Part shown: positions 7,344-13,715 of the stretch, piece by piece
How the letters are laid out: each line of letters opens with the position of its first letter
Position numbering within the stretch: the first letter of the stretch is position 1
Origin: a virus
Reading direction: 5' to 3' (one strand)
DNA: 24,229 bases
IMG/VR virus record: IMGVR_UViG_3300032298_000290
Span: 1-24,229 of that record
Translations under genes and position numbers: made by a program
Notes under the pieces: generated by a model
The model's input: only the letters and a program-made list of their open reading frames with translations
The model's database searches: none
Told to the model about the DNA's origin: nothing

Positions 7344-8402
7344 TTATGAACTTATCGAATTTGATTCGCTTTGTTCGCTTAGGGCAGGCTCCGTTACATA
7401 GTGCCTGTTGCTCTTAGATGGGACAACTCCCTCCTCTAGTTGCTCTTCGATGAATACCTCATCCGCATACACGACGCAGATCAGTTCTTCAATATAGTTA
7501 GTCAAGTCATCGCCCTTGAACGATAGTGTGTAGATGGGTGACATGTTGTGTCGGTACTCGTGCTGTTGTGTGCCACCCTGTCTGAGTAACACATACAAAG
7601 CCCACGACCAATCCTCGGTTGGCTCAGTCCCCGAAATCCATTCAAGTAATCGTTCCGCGCTTTGCTTGTGGCTCCAATGCTTACCGTACCTATGCTTGCG
7701 AGGCAGGGGTAGTTCGTCAAGTGTGCACATGTCGTAGTTGAACTCTTTACGAAACGGGTCGTCGTAACTAAGGTTGCTGTAATGTTTACGATACTGCTCG
7801 TCGTACCAAGCCGATGGTCTGTATCCGCACGCCACACGCAATCTGTTGTGAGCAGACTCAGTCTCATCCTTGAACTCACTCTGTTTGTTATCAATAGACA
7901 TGACTAAGGCTACCCAATCTATGAATGGTTGATACTTCGCCATGATCTTCTTCGTGATTCTGGGACGCTTACGATAGTTGTATTCTTTAGGATAGGATTC
8001 CAAGTCGTACCCTGTTGTCCTCATGACGAACTTCAACGACCCGCGTTTCTCTAAGACAATACTCTTACCAACATCGCTCAGTCTCACAATCAAACGCCCT
8101 TTGTTCCACTGAAAGAACAGAGGGTTAGGCAGGTAGTTGTGTAGCGTGTGCACAGTAAACCCCGAGTAGTGGTGCGGGGCGTTCAGCGTGAACCCACCTA
8201 TCGCGTGCCACACCACGAGAGGTTGTCCGAGATAGTTGAGTTGCACATCACCTGTCGTCCCATCGTATGAGATAGAAGCAGATGGGTGATGACGGCGTAT
8301 ACCGAGTGGGCGCACAGTCTTACCGCGTATTGGTGCTACGCTGTTGTGGTGTGCTAACGCTTCGTCATAGTTAGCAAGTGGTTGTATTCCAAATGTATTC
8401 AT
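7344..8402 (-). CDS. 352-aa unknown phage protein
   Basis: The start MNTFGIQPLANYDEAL has AGGAA 9 nt upstream and resembles the N-terminus of a phage family I recall but cannot name. A second possible start at 8435 (MFDITSKEFYY) has a better-spaced AGGAA and lies inside inverted repeat R3, so the start is uncertain by 11 codons. The first third looks beta-rich (ASISYDGTTGDVQLNYLG, GRLIVRLSDVGKSIVLEKRG); the rest is rich in Tyr, Arg and His. No catalytic motif was found. The last ten residues (EQSESNSISS) are encoded by inverted repeat R2, an unusual case of a repeated DNA element forming a protein end. Confidence 0.75.
   Translation of the reverse strand: MNTFGIQPLANYDEALAHHNSVAPIRGKTVRPLGIRRHHPSASISYDGTTGDVQLNYLGQPLVVWHAIGGFTLNAPHHYSGFTVHTLHNYLPNPLFFQWNKGRLIVRLSDVGKSIVLEKRGSLKFVMRTTGYDLESYPKEYNYRKRPRITKKIMAKYQPFIDWVALVMSIDNKQSEFKDETESAHNRLRVACGYRPSAWYDEQYRKHYSNLSYDDPFRKEFNYDMCTLDELPLPRKHRYGKHWSHKQSAERLLEWISGTEPTEDWSWALYVLLRQGGTQQHEYRHNMSPIYTLSFKGDDLTNYIEELICVVYADEVFIEEQLEEGVVPSKSNRHYVTEPALSEQSESNSISS
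7348..7376. repeat. 29-bp inverted repeat R2
   Basis: Left arm GAACTTATCGAA, 5-nt spacer, right arm TTCGCTTTGTTC, followed by G. It encodes the last residues of the 352-aa protein and ends 26 nt upstream of the DUF3150-like start codon. Confidence 0.85.
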
Positions 8403-8429
8403 ATAATAAAATTCCTTACTGGTTATGTC

Positions 8430-8458
8430 GAACATATCGAATTCCTTTCGTTTAGTTC
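8430..8458. repeat. 29-bp inverted repeat R3
   Basis: Left arm GAACATATCGAA, 5-nt spacer, right arm TTCGTTTAGTTC, followed by G. It covers the stop codon of the 53-aa ribbon-helix-helix-like gene and lies 27 nt upstream of the chosen start of the 352-aa gene. On the minus strand its spacer supplies an AGGAA ribosome-binding site. Confidence 0.85.
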
Positions 8459-8613
8459 GTTTCGTTGAAGAAGACTGCGATCAGGTGGCGCACCACTTGT
8501 CCGTTAGTCGGCTCGAACCCTAGCCTGTCGACGAGGGCAGTCTTGACCTCTTGAAGCAGGTCATATGTTTCTTTGTTAAGGGCTACTGAGTAGCCTTGCG
8601 TTGGCTTCATCAT
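8452..8613 (-). CDS. 53-aa ribbon-helix-helix-like DNA-binding candidate
   Basis: Starts MMKPTQGYSVALNKETYDLL with AGGAG 8 nt upstream; the ATG overlaps the upstream stop (ATGA). The order is one beta strand (GYSVALN), a helix (KETYDLLQEVKTALVDRLG), a turn with Asn and Gly (PTNG), and a second helix (QVVRHLIAVFFNET). This length and order match the Arc/CopG/MetJ ribbon-helix-helix fold, whose dimers bind palindromic operators through the strand. Its stop codon lies within inverted repeat R3, so it could bind the repeat family and regulate itself (inference). Similarity is structural; no close named homologue is recognised. Confidence 0.65.
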   Translation of the reverse strand: MMKPTQGYSVALNKETYDLLQEVKTALVDRLGFEPTNGQVVRHLIAVFFNETN

Positions 8614-8855
8614 TTCTTAGTCTCCTTCTCAATAGCTTTTTCATTTGCATCAAGCTCCATGCGAAAGATGCCTGTCATTGGCGTGATGAAACACGACTCA
8701 TTGTTTGGCTTCTCCACGCAAGTAACCGACCCATCCCTGAGCCACTTACTACCGATGCGTTGACACGAGTTAAGAACCTTGGCTATCTCCATAGCCTCGG
8801 ACACGCTGAGTAGAAACTTATTGCTACCCACATTCAAGATTACTTCTTCATCCAT
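8610..8855 (-). CDS. 81-aa unknown protein
   Basis: Starts MDEEVILNVGSNKFLLSVSE with AGGAGAAAG before the ATG and overlaps the upstream gene by 8 nt. A beta pair (VILNVGSNKFLLSV) leads to a helix (SEAMEIAKVLNSC) and further short strands (GSVTCVEKP, SCFITPMTGIFRMEL), then a charged Lys/Glu-rich end. The helix after the strand pair resembles small phage proteins of unknown role. No motif gives a function. Confidence 0.7.
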   Translation of the reverse strand: MDEEVILNVGSNKFLLSVSEAMEIAKVLNSCQRIGSKWLRDGSVTCVEKPNNESCFITPMTGIFRMELDANEKAIEKETKK

Positions 8856-9258
8856 TTCTTTCTCCTAATACAAGGAACCACCCGACTAACGGGCTGTCGT
8901 TACTACAATAGACTTCGTATGGGAAGCCGTGAAAAATAAAACTACCAATCGTTGACCCCACACGGAAGCCGTCGTTGCCCTCAGCTTGGGCTACGCCCGC
9001 GCAGTAATCCCACAACTTCTGAAAGCCCTCGACCGTGTCGAACTTAGGTAAACCAAGATCGAACCGCGCTTTGGCAATCACATGGAAGTGGTCATACATG
9101 TTGTGTGTATAAGCCGTTGGGTCTAACTCCTTGATAAGCGCCATGCCCGCAGGGTTCAAGCGCATCGCAAAGTTAGTCTGCCCCACCGTGCAAAGAGTAT
9201 TTGCATGATGAATGCGTTCAACCATTGGGTCGCTATCGGATAACAAGTTTCTGTCCAT
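8848..9258 (-). CDS. 136-aa unknown protein
   Basis: The start MDRNLLSDSDPMVERIHHAN has GAGG 6 nt upstream and overlaps the end of the VWA gene by 26 nt. A longer frame further upstream lies entirely over the VWA coding sequence and is rejected. The protein is mixed alpha/beta with aromatic-rich motifs (YTHNMYDHFHVIAKARFDLGL, STIGSFIFHGFPYEVY, SPLVGWFLVLGE). No family or active site is recognised. It lies directly downstream of the VWA protein and is probably co-translated with it. Confidence 0.7.
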   Translation of the reverse strand: MDRNLLSDSDPMVERIHHANTLCTVGQTNFAMRLNPAGMALIKELDPTAYTHNMYDHFHVIAKARFDLGLPKFDTVEGFQKLWDYCAGVAQAEGNDGFRVGSTIGSFIFHGFPYEVYCSNDSPLVGWFLVLGERNG

Positions 9259-10510
9259 TGGGGACCTCGTACTTGTCATTACCGAGAATGCACCACAGGG
9301 TAGGCGCTTTGATAGCCGCCCACTTCTGCTTGTTGGTGTGCATATGCCCATCCGACAGCATGATGAGTGCATCGGGGGTCATGCGTTTCTCTTGCATGAA
9401 GTCCACCACTACATCGGGGTCAGTACCACCGCCACCCTTGGGGTTAGTCTGATGCACAATGTTTTTGGTGTTACCTTTGTATGTCTCATGTCCGGCTACC
9501 TCGGCGTCCCAGTAGATAACATCGACACGATCGGCGCCCACGCTTGCCAGACAACCATTCATCTCTGATAGGAAGTCGGTCAAGAGCTGCCCCTGAATCG
9601 AACCTGATGTGTCCATACCGATGACAAGCCACTTCATGCGCTTACCCAATATGCTTGGGAGAATCACGTCCTGCCATAAGAAGTTCTTATGCGCCTTACG
9701 CCATGATGCGGAGTCCCGATCTTTGAGTGAAGTACGCACGAACCGTTGCAAGACTGCACGCCAATCAATCTTTGGCTTGAGCAGTTCACCGATCTCGCGT
9801 GACATAGTCCCGCCGACCTTGCCCGCGTAGATACCACCTTGGCGTAATACTTGGTCAATATCACGCTCGAGTTGTTTCTTCTCATCCTCGGACATACCGC
9901 TCTTGGCATCTTCCCATTCGTGCTCGTCGAGAGTCGGGAACTTTCCGAAACCTTTTCGTTTTGTTCCGTTGCCACCCTCGTCGCTGTCCTTGTCACCGCT
10001 CGGACCGTCACCCTCGTCACCATCCTCGCCCTCGTCGCCACCCTCCTCCATGAGAATGTCGAACACCTGCTTCGCGTCCATGCCACGGAAGCGCTCATCA
10101 AAGCAACCGATGCGATCGCCCGACTTCTTGTCGCGGGGAAACGCAAGACAAGTCTCGTCAGGGTCCATGTCATGTAGTTGTATGTTGATAACAAAGTCAC
10201 ACGCGTTGTTAGCTATGCCCGCGTTGACTTCCCACAACTTACGCCATGTAGTCAGGTGACGATAGCACTTGTGCATGTTCTCGTGCATGATGAGGAAAGC
10301 CAATTCTTTATCTGTGAGAGAGTCCACAAAGGTGCGACCATACTTAGCGTCGCGCCCGTTGGTGCTCGCTGTGTAATGTTCACTCTCTACGATAGTGATC
10401 TTGCCTACCATGAATAGACCAGCGAACAACGCGAACTTGGGGTCACGCATCAAACTCACATGGACTACCTCTATCCGCTTCTCAGCGGGAAGTCTTGCTT
10501 TAACTAGCAT
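9233..10510 (-). CDS. VWA protein with metallopeptidase-like N-terminus (DUF2201/CobT-like)
   Basis: A 425-aa protein with two recognisable parts. The N-terminal part has a zinc-binding HENMH motif at residues 76-80 (LIMHENMHKCYRH), as in DUF2201 putative metallopeptidases. A very acidic Gly/Asp/Glu linker covers about residues 155-183. The C-terminal VWA domain has a MIDAS site: Asp300-Thr-Ser302-Gly-Ser304, Thr363 in GGGGTDPD, and Asp387 in IMLSDGH. VWA proteins of this kind work with MoxR/CobS AAA+ ATPases, and one is encoded at 11082-12158. A perfect AAGGAGGT site precedes the ATG. Inverted repeat R4 encodes residues about 182-191, just after the linker. Confidence 0.88.
   Translation of the reverse strand: MLVKARLPAEKRIEVVHVSLMRDPKFALFAGLFMVGKITIVESEHYTASTNGRDAKYGRTFVDSLTDKELAFLIMHENMHKCYRHLTTWRKLWEVNAGIANNACDFVINIQLHDMDPDETCLAFPRDKKSGDRIGCFDERFRGMDAKQVFDILMEEGGDEGEDGDEGDGPSGDKDSDEGGNGTKRKGFGKFPTLDEHEWEDAKSGMSEDEKKQLERDIDQVLRQGGIYAGKVGGTMSREIGELLKPKIDWRAVLQRFVRTSLKDRDSASWRKAHKNFLWQDVILPSILGKRMKWLVIGMDTSGSIQGQLLTDFLSEMNGCLASVGADRVDVIYWDAEVAGHETYKGNTKNIVHQTNPKGGGGTDPDVVVDFMQEKRMTPDALIMLSDGHMHTNKQKWAAIKAPTLWCILGNDKYEVPNGQKLVIR
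9938..9966. repeat. 29-bp inverted repeat R4 (degenerate, intragenic)
   Basis: Left arm GAACTTTCCGAA, 5-nt spacer, right arm TTCGTTTTGTTC, followed by C rather than G. It keeps the spacing and both CGAA/TTCG cores but has the weakest left arm. It lies inside the VWA coding sequence, in a different reading phase from R2 and R5. Confidence 0.6.
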
Positions 10511-10682
10511 TTTGTACCTCCTTGTACTCTGTGATTAACCTATTACGCAACTCTTCGTCTTCAAGTAACGCTTGAACAAAGCGTCTACCCATCTGCGAAT
10601 CATGCTTGAATCTAAGAGCGTAGCCCGTGGCTATGATCGCCCACGCGAACAACGCTATCTCTGTTATAGATACTTCAATCAT
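10500..10682 (-). CDS. 60-aa membrane-anchored micro-protein
   Basis: The second of two adjacent ATGs (MIEVSITEIALFAW) is 5 nt after GGAGA and overlaps the upstream stop as TGATG. Residues 4-22 form a hydrophobic helix (ITEIALFAWAIIATGYAL), followed by a positively charged RFKHDSQMGRRF segment and a charged helix (LLEDEELRNRLITEYKEVQ). This is the layout of a single-pass protein with a cytoplasmic tail. It overlaps the VWA start by 11 nt. A role in tethering the AAA+ and VWA machinery to the membrane is possible but only inferred from the neighbourhood. Confidence 0.7.
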   Translation of the reverse strand: MIEVSITEIALFAWAIIATGYALRFKHDSQMGRRFVQALLEDEELRNRLITEYKEVQNAS

Positions 10683-10777
10683 CATGGTCTCCAAATAGTT
10701 ATATCTAACACCAATACGATGAACCCTAAGACTAGGGCGATCGCAACTATCCAACTAATGTCATAGTTCTTCTTCAT
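10682..10777 (-). CDS. 31-aa single-pass membrane micro-protein
   Basis: A 31-residue frame, MKKNYDISWIVAIALVLGFI at the start and TIWRP at the end. Almost all of residues 8-27 are hydrophobic, a transmembrane helix with a positive N-terminus. AGGG lies 7 nt before the ATG; the start overlaps the upstream stop (ATGA) and the stop overlaps the next start (TGATG), so it sits in a tight translational chain. It and the 60-aa neighbour form a tandem pair of membrane micro-proteins between the ATPase and VWA genes. Confidence 0.65.
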   Translation of the reverse strand: MKKNYDISWIVAIALVLGFIVLVLDITIWRP

Positions 10778-11079
10778 GGTCTTACCCTTCCTCTAGTAAG
10801 GCGTAGCGCAAACACCTCCATGTCATGCGCCTCATCGTTCATATCAATCATGCGTAGGTTGTCAGCCAAGCGCATACTGTGGTGATAGATGCGTTCACGA
10901 ATGTCAGCATCCATTTCGATCTCGGAATTTATCGAATCCAATTCGATTTGTTCGTCCTCGTCCTCTTCGGTAGGTTCGTCTACCTCGATGTTAAGAATGC
11001 GAGCGCCCTCGAATATCTCGACGACTTCGTACTCCGCACCGATGCGATCTAATACATCGTATAGTTCGTTAGGTGTCAT
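10774..11079 (-). CDS. 101-aa acidic protein of unknown function
   Basis: Starts MTPNELYDVLDRIGAEYEVV with AAGG 8 nt upstream, 2 nt after the ATPase stop. The N-terminal half looks alpha/beta (YEVVEIFEGARILNIEVDEP); the middle is a strongly acidic stretch (EEDEDEQIELDS) encoded in part by inverted repeat R5; the C-terminal half is helical (MRLADNLRMIDMNDEAHDME). No family is recognised. The acidic middle between two folded parts may mark a tolerated insertion of the repeat. Confidence 0.65.
   Translation of the reverse strand: MTPNELYDVLDRIGAEYEVVEIFEGARILNIEVDEPTEEDEDEQIELDSINSEIEMDADIRERIYHHSMRLADNLRMIDMNDEAHDMEVFALRLTRGRVRP
10925..10953. repeat. 29-bp inverted repeat R5 (intragenic)
   Basis: Left arm GAATTTATCGAA, 5-nt spacer, right arm TTCGATTTGTTC, followed by G. 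It lies inside the 101-aa gene and encodes EQIELDSINS, in the same reading phase as R2 (EQSESNSISS). Confidence 0.8.
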
Positions 11080-11081
11080 GA

Positions 11082-12158
11082 TTAGCCTTTCAATCCTGCG
11101 AACATGTACTGGTTCTCGCGAGCCCATGTCACGAACGACGGATGCGCCATAGCCCACTGCTTCTTAGCGCTGATCTCTAAGAGAGAATTGATAAACACGG
11201 CTTGCGTTTCTTTAGGCATACGCTTGATGTAGCGCAACCAAGTAGCGAAAGACTCGCGGGTACACACCATCACACCCTTGAAAGCAAGAATACAAAGAGC
11301 CGCAGGGCTAGTTGGTATCGGTGCTGTATCAGGCGATGACTCGATGGACTCACGCGTTGGGAGCTGGTCCGACAACGAGATGTATGCTTGCAAATCACGA
11401 GACGCAGATATGCCAATGGTGCCGTCCAGCGCACAGATCAACGAGTTCTCTGATATGTTGTGACGCACATTGACCCAATGCGATGCCTTGAACGCAGAGC
11501 GAGGCGAGAAGAACGCAGTCTGACTCGCGTCCGTTGGGTTGAAGATGTACGGATTCTCTTTCTGCCCACCGTCCATGTACGACGCCATGCTGTGCGGATA
11601 CTCCTTGACCCACGCTTGAATCTCAGGTGCCACGCCCGCGTTGCCCGCCCACACTAGCCACTCGTCGGCAGTTGGCTTCATGTAAGTCATCCATGTCTGA
11701 CGATTACGAGTATGCGCCTTCGCGGAATCACCGACACCATCGGCATCGTTGTTACCAGTAGTGAAGACAATCGACTCAGGGTGCAGTCGGAACTCACCAA
11801 GCCTACGCTCGTGTAGCAATGGGTGTAGCGTATTGCGTACATAGTCATCGGTCTTAGTCCACTCGTCGATCATGATTACGCATGGCTCGTTGGTGTGCAG
11901 ACGATACGCGTTGGCAGGGTAGAAGTCCAAGGTGCGCGTCGTATGATTGGGAATAGGCATACCCGCTTGACCCACATCGGTGTTAGGTCCGTCGATATAC
12001 ACCTTGTGAAACCCAGTCTTCGCTACGATCACATCTTGGATCGCGGTTTTACCAACACCCGGTTCTCCAGTAAGGTGTATTGAGTTATGCCCGCTGTTGA
12101 TAAGCAAGTCCACCGCTTCGTGGAAGTTGATACGGCGGTTAAAAGATAATTCTGACAT
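11082..12158 (-). CDS. MoxR/CobS-like AAA+ ATPase
   Basis: A 358-aa AAA+ ATPase. Walker A is GEPGVGKT at residues 31-38, Walker B is VIMIDE at 94-99, a sensor-1 Asn lies in VFTTGNND (about 131-138), and an arginine pair in HTRNR (149-153) suits the arginine finger. The single AAA+ core followed by a C-terminal helical part matches the MoxR/CobS group, which remodels partner proteins with the help of a VWA subunit. That partner is probably the VWA protein at 9233-10510. The start has AGGAA 8 nt upstream, and repeat R6 lies 32 nt upstream of it. Annotated CobS-like genes are known in many phages; their role there is not established. Confidence 0.88.
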   Translation of the reverse strand: MSELSFNRRINFHEAVDLLINSGHNSIHLTGEPGVGKTAIQDVIVAKTGFHKVYIDGPNTDVGQAGMPIPNHTTRTLDFYPANAYRLHTNEPCVIMIDEWTKTDDYVRNTLHPLLHERRLGEFRLHPESIVFTTGNNDADGVGDSAKAHTRNRQTWMTYMKPTADEWLVWAGNAGVAPEIQAWVKEYPHSMASYMDGGQKENPYIFNPTDASQTAFFSPRSAFKASHWVNVRHNISENSLICALDGTIGISASRDLQAYISLSDQLPTRESIESSPDTAPIPTSPAALCILAFKGVMVCTRESFATWLRYIKRMPKETQAVFINSLLEISAKKQWAMAHPSFVTWARENQYMFAGLKG

Positions 12159-12190
12159 TTGGTTTTTCCTAGATAAGTGAGGATGAAAAA

Positions 12191-12219
12191 GAACAAAACG
12201 AATTGAATTCGATTAGTTC
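12191..12219. repeat. 29-bp inverted repeat R6
   Basis: Left arm GAACAAAACGAA, 5-nt spacer, right arm TTCGATTAGTTC, followed by G. It overlaps the stop codon of the CxxC protein and lies 32 nt upstream of the AAA+ ATPase start. Confidence 0.85.
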
Positions 12220-12497
12220 GAACGGGTGTTTTTCTGATTCGTGTCGAGCAAAGTCTGTGGTGCAGACTCCACCGTTACGAGCATATACGGACCCTTGCCG
12301 TATGGTTGCACCACGCACCAAGAGGCACGCTCGGCAAGTGCGGAATCTTCCCCGCACATCATGCAGAGTTTGAAACCTAAGTTCCAACGCTCCACGCGTA
12401 CATCGTCACCGCAGTGAACACACGCACGCCAGTCGAAATTAGTTGAGGGCGCTGCGCCTACAACATCATCGTATTCTTGTACTTTCTGAGTAAACAT
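12213..12497 (-). CDS. 94-aa zinc-ribbon-like phage protein (two CxxC pairs)
   Basis: Starts MFTQKVQEYDDVVGAAPSTN with an ideal AAGGAGGT site. Two cysteine pairs, CVHCGDD and CMMCGED about 17 residues later, with a basic RVERWNLGF loop between, form a classic four-cysteine zinc ribbon. The C-terminal half (YMLVTVESAPQTLL) looks beta-rich. Proteins of this type recur in phages (recalled, not checked), with no known role. It is the first gene behind promoter P2 and repeat R7, and its last codons lie in repeat R6. Confidence 0.75.
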   Translation of the reverse strand: MFTQKVQEYDDVVGAAPSTNFDWRACVHCGDDVRVERWNLGFKLCMMCGEDSALAERASWCVVQPYGKGPYMLVTVESAPQTLLDTNQKNTRSN

Positions 12498-12514
12498 AAT
12501 CTACCTCCTTGATT

Positions 12515-12543
12515 GAACAAATCGAACTGGATTCGATAAGTTC
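12515..12543. repeat. 29-bp inverted repeat R7
   Basis: Left arm GAACAAATCGAA, 5-nt spacer, right arm TTCGATAAGTTC, followed by G. It lies in the leader between promoter P2 and the CxxC gene, 17 nt upstream of the start. It matches R8 at 27 of 29 positions. Confidence 0.9.
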
Positions 12544-12566
12544 GGTTAACTATCGTTGTCATTTAA

Positions 12567-12584
12567 AATCTACTAAAGTAGATT
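12567..12584. promoter_or_regulatory. Operator-like palindrome O2 on promoter P2
   Basis: Perfect inverted repeat, minus strand AATCTACT-TT-AGTAGATT. It overlaps the last bases of the P2 -10 box and covers the expected transcription start, a classic place for a repressor to block polymerase. The identical sequence lies on promoter P3. Confidence 0.75.
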
Positions 12585-12610
12585 ATAGCATACATATTAG
12601 ACTTTGTCAA
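12582..12610 (-). promoter_or_regulatory. Consensus sigma-70 promoter P2
   Basis: On the minus strand: -35 TTGACA (12610-12605), 17-nt spacer, -10 TATAAT (12587-12582), a perfect consensus. It overlaps the end of the 104-aa gene and reads toward the CxxC gene and the AAA+/VWA module. Confidence 0.9.
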
Positions 12611-12911
12611 GTCCTTGTTCGCGTTTTGCCCGCTGTGTTCGCGTATTCAAAACTTTGATCATGGCTTCCTGCACATCCTTCGGCGCCCGCTCTGCAAACT
12701 CGTCGAATATGTCCAACTTTGGTGTGTAGGAATGATCTTTAACCCGATATGCAACGATTAGCCCGCCATTGGCACGGCTGGCTCTGCTTAACATAGATGT
12801 ATACATAAGCACCATGTCATCGGCTTGCTCTTTGGTATCGCAGATAGACTGCGGTTCCCAACGGCTAGGCACGGTCTTGAATTTGATAAGGCGTTCTACT
12901 GTGTAACTCAT
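12597..12911 (-). CDS. 104-aa unknown protein
   Basis: The start MSYTVERLIKFKTVPSRWEP has AAGGA 7 nt upstream and overlaps the upstream stop as ATGA. The N-terminal half looks like a small alpha/beta domain (IKFKTVPSRW, DTKEQADDMVLMYTSML, GLIVAYRVKDH); the C-terminal part is helical and basic (NTRTQRAKREQGLDKV). Those last codons overlap promoter P2, and a related sequence in a different frame lies over promoter P3, showing that the promoter and this gene end were copied together. Function unknown. Confidence 0.7.
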   Translation of the reverse strand: MSYTVERLIKFKTVPSRWEPQSICDTKEQADDMVLMYTSMLSRASRANGGLIVAYRVKDHSYTPKLDIFDEFAERAPKDVQEAMIKVLNTRTQRAKREQGLDKV

Positions 12912-13144
12912 ACTTGTTCCTTCCATGCGCTCATCCATTGCTCGAGCGTTGGTTTCTGTGGGGTGTTGGTGAAATGAGCCTCGGCTTTGGCTATGTCTTG
13001 GCAAAATACGACGTACTTCTTACGCAAAGCAACTAACTGCCTTGTGGTCAATGTCTCGTCGAGCATCCTGCTGAGTATGAGCGCGTCTCCCTTTTGCTTG
13101 GCGTTGTATAAAGCAAGCAATGCTTGTTGATTGTCTTGTGTCAT
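12908..13144 (-). CDS. 78-aa helical protein of unknown function
   Basis: Starts MTQDNQQALLALYNAKQKGD with AAAGGA before the ATG and overlaps the upstream stop as ATGA. It is predicted all-helical, with Leu-rich helices (ALLALYNAKQ, ALILSRMLDETLTTRQLVALRKKY) and an aromatic end (QWMSAWKEQV). No family is recognised. It is part of the chain of micro-genes behind promoter P3, all joined by 4-nt overlaps. Confidence 0.7.
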   Translation of the reverse strand: MTQDNQQALLALYNAKQKGDALILSRMLDETLTTRQLVALRKKYVVFCQDIAKAEAHFTNTPQKPTLEQWMSAWKEQV

Positions 13145-13263
13145 GTGCGTTCCTTTCGCTGTTGTTTAAGAATACGAACCCAGTCAATCCGTGATAAGAA
13201 CCAACGGTAGAGTGGGGTTGAGCAGTCTTGGCAGAGCAAGACTTCGTTGTCACCTTTCTTCAT
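13141..13263 (-). CDS. 40-aa micro-protein with CxxC
   Basis: Starts MKKGDNEVLLCQDCSTPLYR and ends RKERT. An AAGGAGA ribosome-binding site precedes the ATG and both ends overlap neighbouring genes by 4 nt (ATGA), strong signs of a real cistron. A single CQDC motif is followed by a basic, aromatic helix (YRWFLSRIDWVRILKQQ). One CxxC alone could bind a metal only in a dimer. Function unknown. Confidence 0.7.
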   Translation of the reverse strand: MKKGDNEVLLCQDCSTPLYRWFLSRIDWVRILKQQRKERT

Positions 13264-13433
13264 GCTGTCTCCTTAGTTTGTATAACTTGCCAATCACCCT
13301 GCCGGATAGCCTTGGATAAATCACCCCCAAATCTCGGGTGTGCATCAACAAAGTGTTCTGCCTCTGCCTGAGTATCAAACTCATACACCTTGCGCCAATC
13401 ACCGTGTTGAAAAACAATAAGTGTGAACTTCAT
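13260..13433 (-). CDS. 57-aa alpha/beta unknown protein
   Basis: The start MKFTLIVFQHGDWRKVYEFD has AGGGG upstream. The order is strand (KFTLIVF), strand (WRKVYEF), helix (TQAEAEHFVDAHP), then strand (WQVIQT), a small ferredoxin-like half. The helix pattern is close to that of the 57-aa protein at 6263-6436. The stop overlaps the next start as ATGA. Function unknown. Confidence 0.7.
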   Translation of the reverse strand: MKFTLIVFQHGDWRKVYEFDTQAEAEHFVDAHPRFGGDLSKAIRQGDWQVIQTKETA

Positions 13434-13443
13434 GTGCATCCCC

Positions 13444-13611
13444 TTAGTGCAACTCGAAGGCTGAGTCGTCGCCGTCATAGAACCAGTCGGTGTAGGAATA
13501 GATACTTCCCGAGACTGAGGTGTGCGAGCCGTGCATCTGCTCGGATTCTTCTTCATACTCCGCTTCCTCCAATGAAACAAAGCGGGCGGTGTTACTCATA
13601 TCAACTCTCAT
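13444..13611 (-). CDS. 55-aa acidic Tyr/Ser-rich protein
   Basis: The start MRVDMSNTARFVSLEEAEYE has GGAGA about 5 nt upstream. An upstream in-frame extension exists but reads through inverted repeat R8 and has no ribosome-binding site, so it is rejected. The product is very acidic (EEAEYEEESEQ) with a Ser/Tyr-rich second half (SVSGSIYSYTDWFYDGDDS), likely poorly ordered. Small acidic early phage proteins can mimic DNA or bind host enzymes, but nothing proves that here. It is the first gene behind promoter P3. Confidence 0.6.
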   Translation of the reverse strand: MRVDMSNTARFVSLEEAEYEEESEQMHGSHTSVSGSIYSYTDWFYDGDDSAFELH

Positions 13612-13642
13612 AATGATCTCCAATATAGGATTTAAGGTTACC

Positions 13643-13671
13643 GAACAAATCGAAATGAATTCGATAAGTTC
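13643..13671. repeat. 29-bp inverted repeat R8
   Basis: Left arm GAACAAATCGAA, 5-nt spacer, right arm TTCGATAAGTTC, followed by G. It lies between promoter P3 and the first gene of its operon, 31 nt upstream of the start codon. Confidence 0.9.
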
Positions 13672-13715
13672 GGCGGACATAGTAGTTAGTTAGTATTGCT
13701 TCGCTCTACCATCCA

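Noticed and set aside
9259-9372. Upstream extension of the 136-aa gene
   Set aside because: It lies fully within the VWA gene in another frame and is Cys/Ser/Arg-rich shadow sequence; the later ATG has its own GAGG site.
13612-13680. N-terminal extension of the 55-aa acidic protein through R8
   Set aside because: The extra residues come from the repeat and leader; GGAGA lies right before the later ATG.
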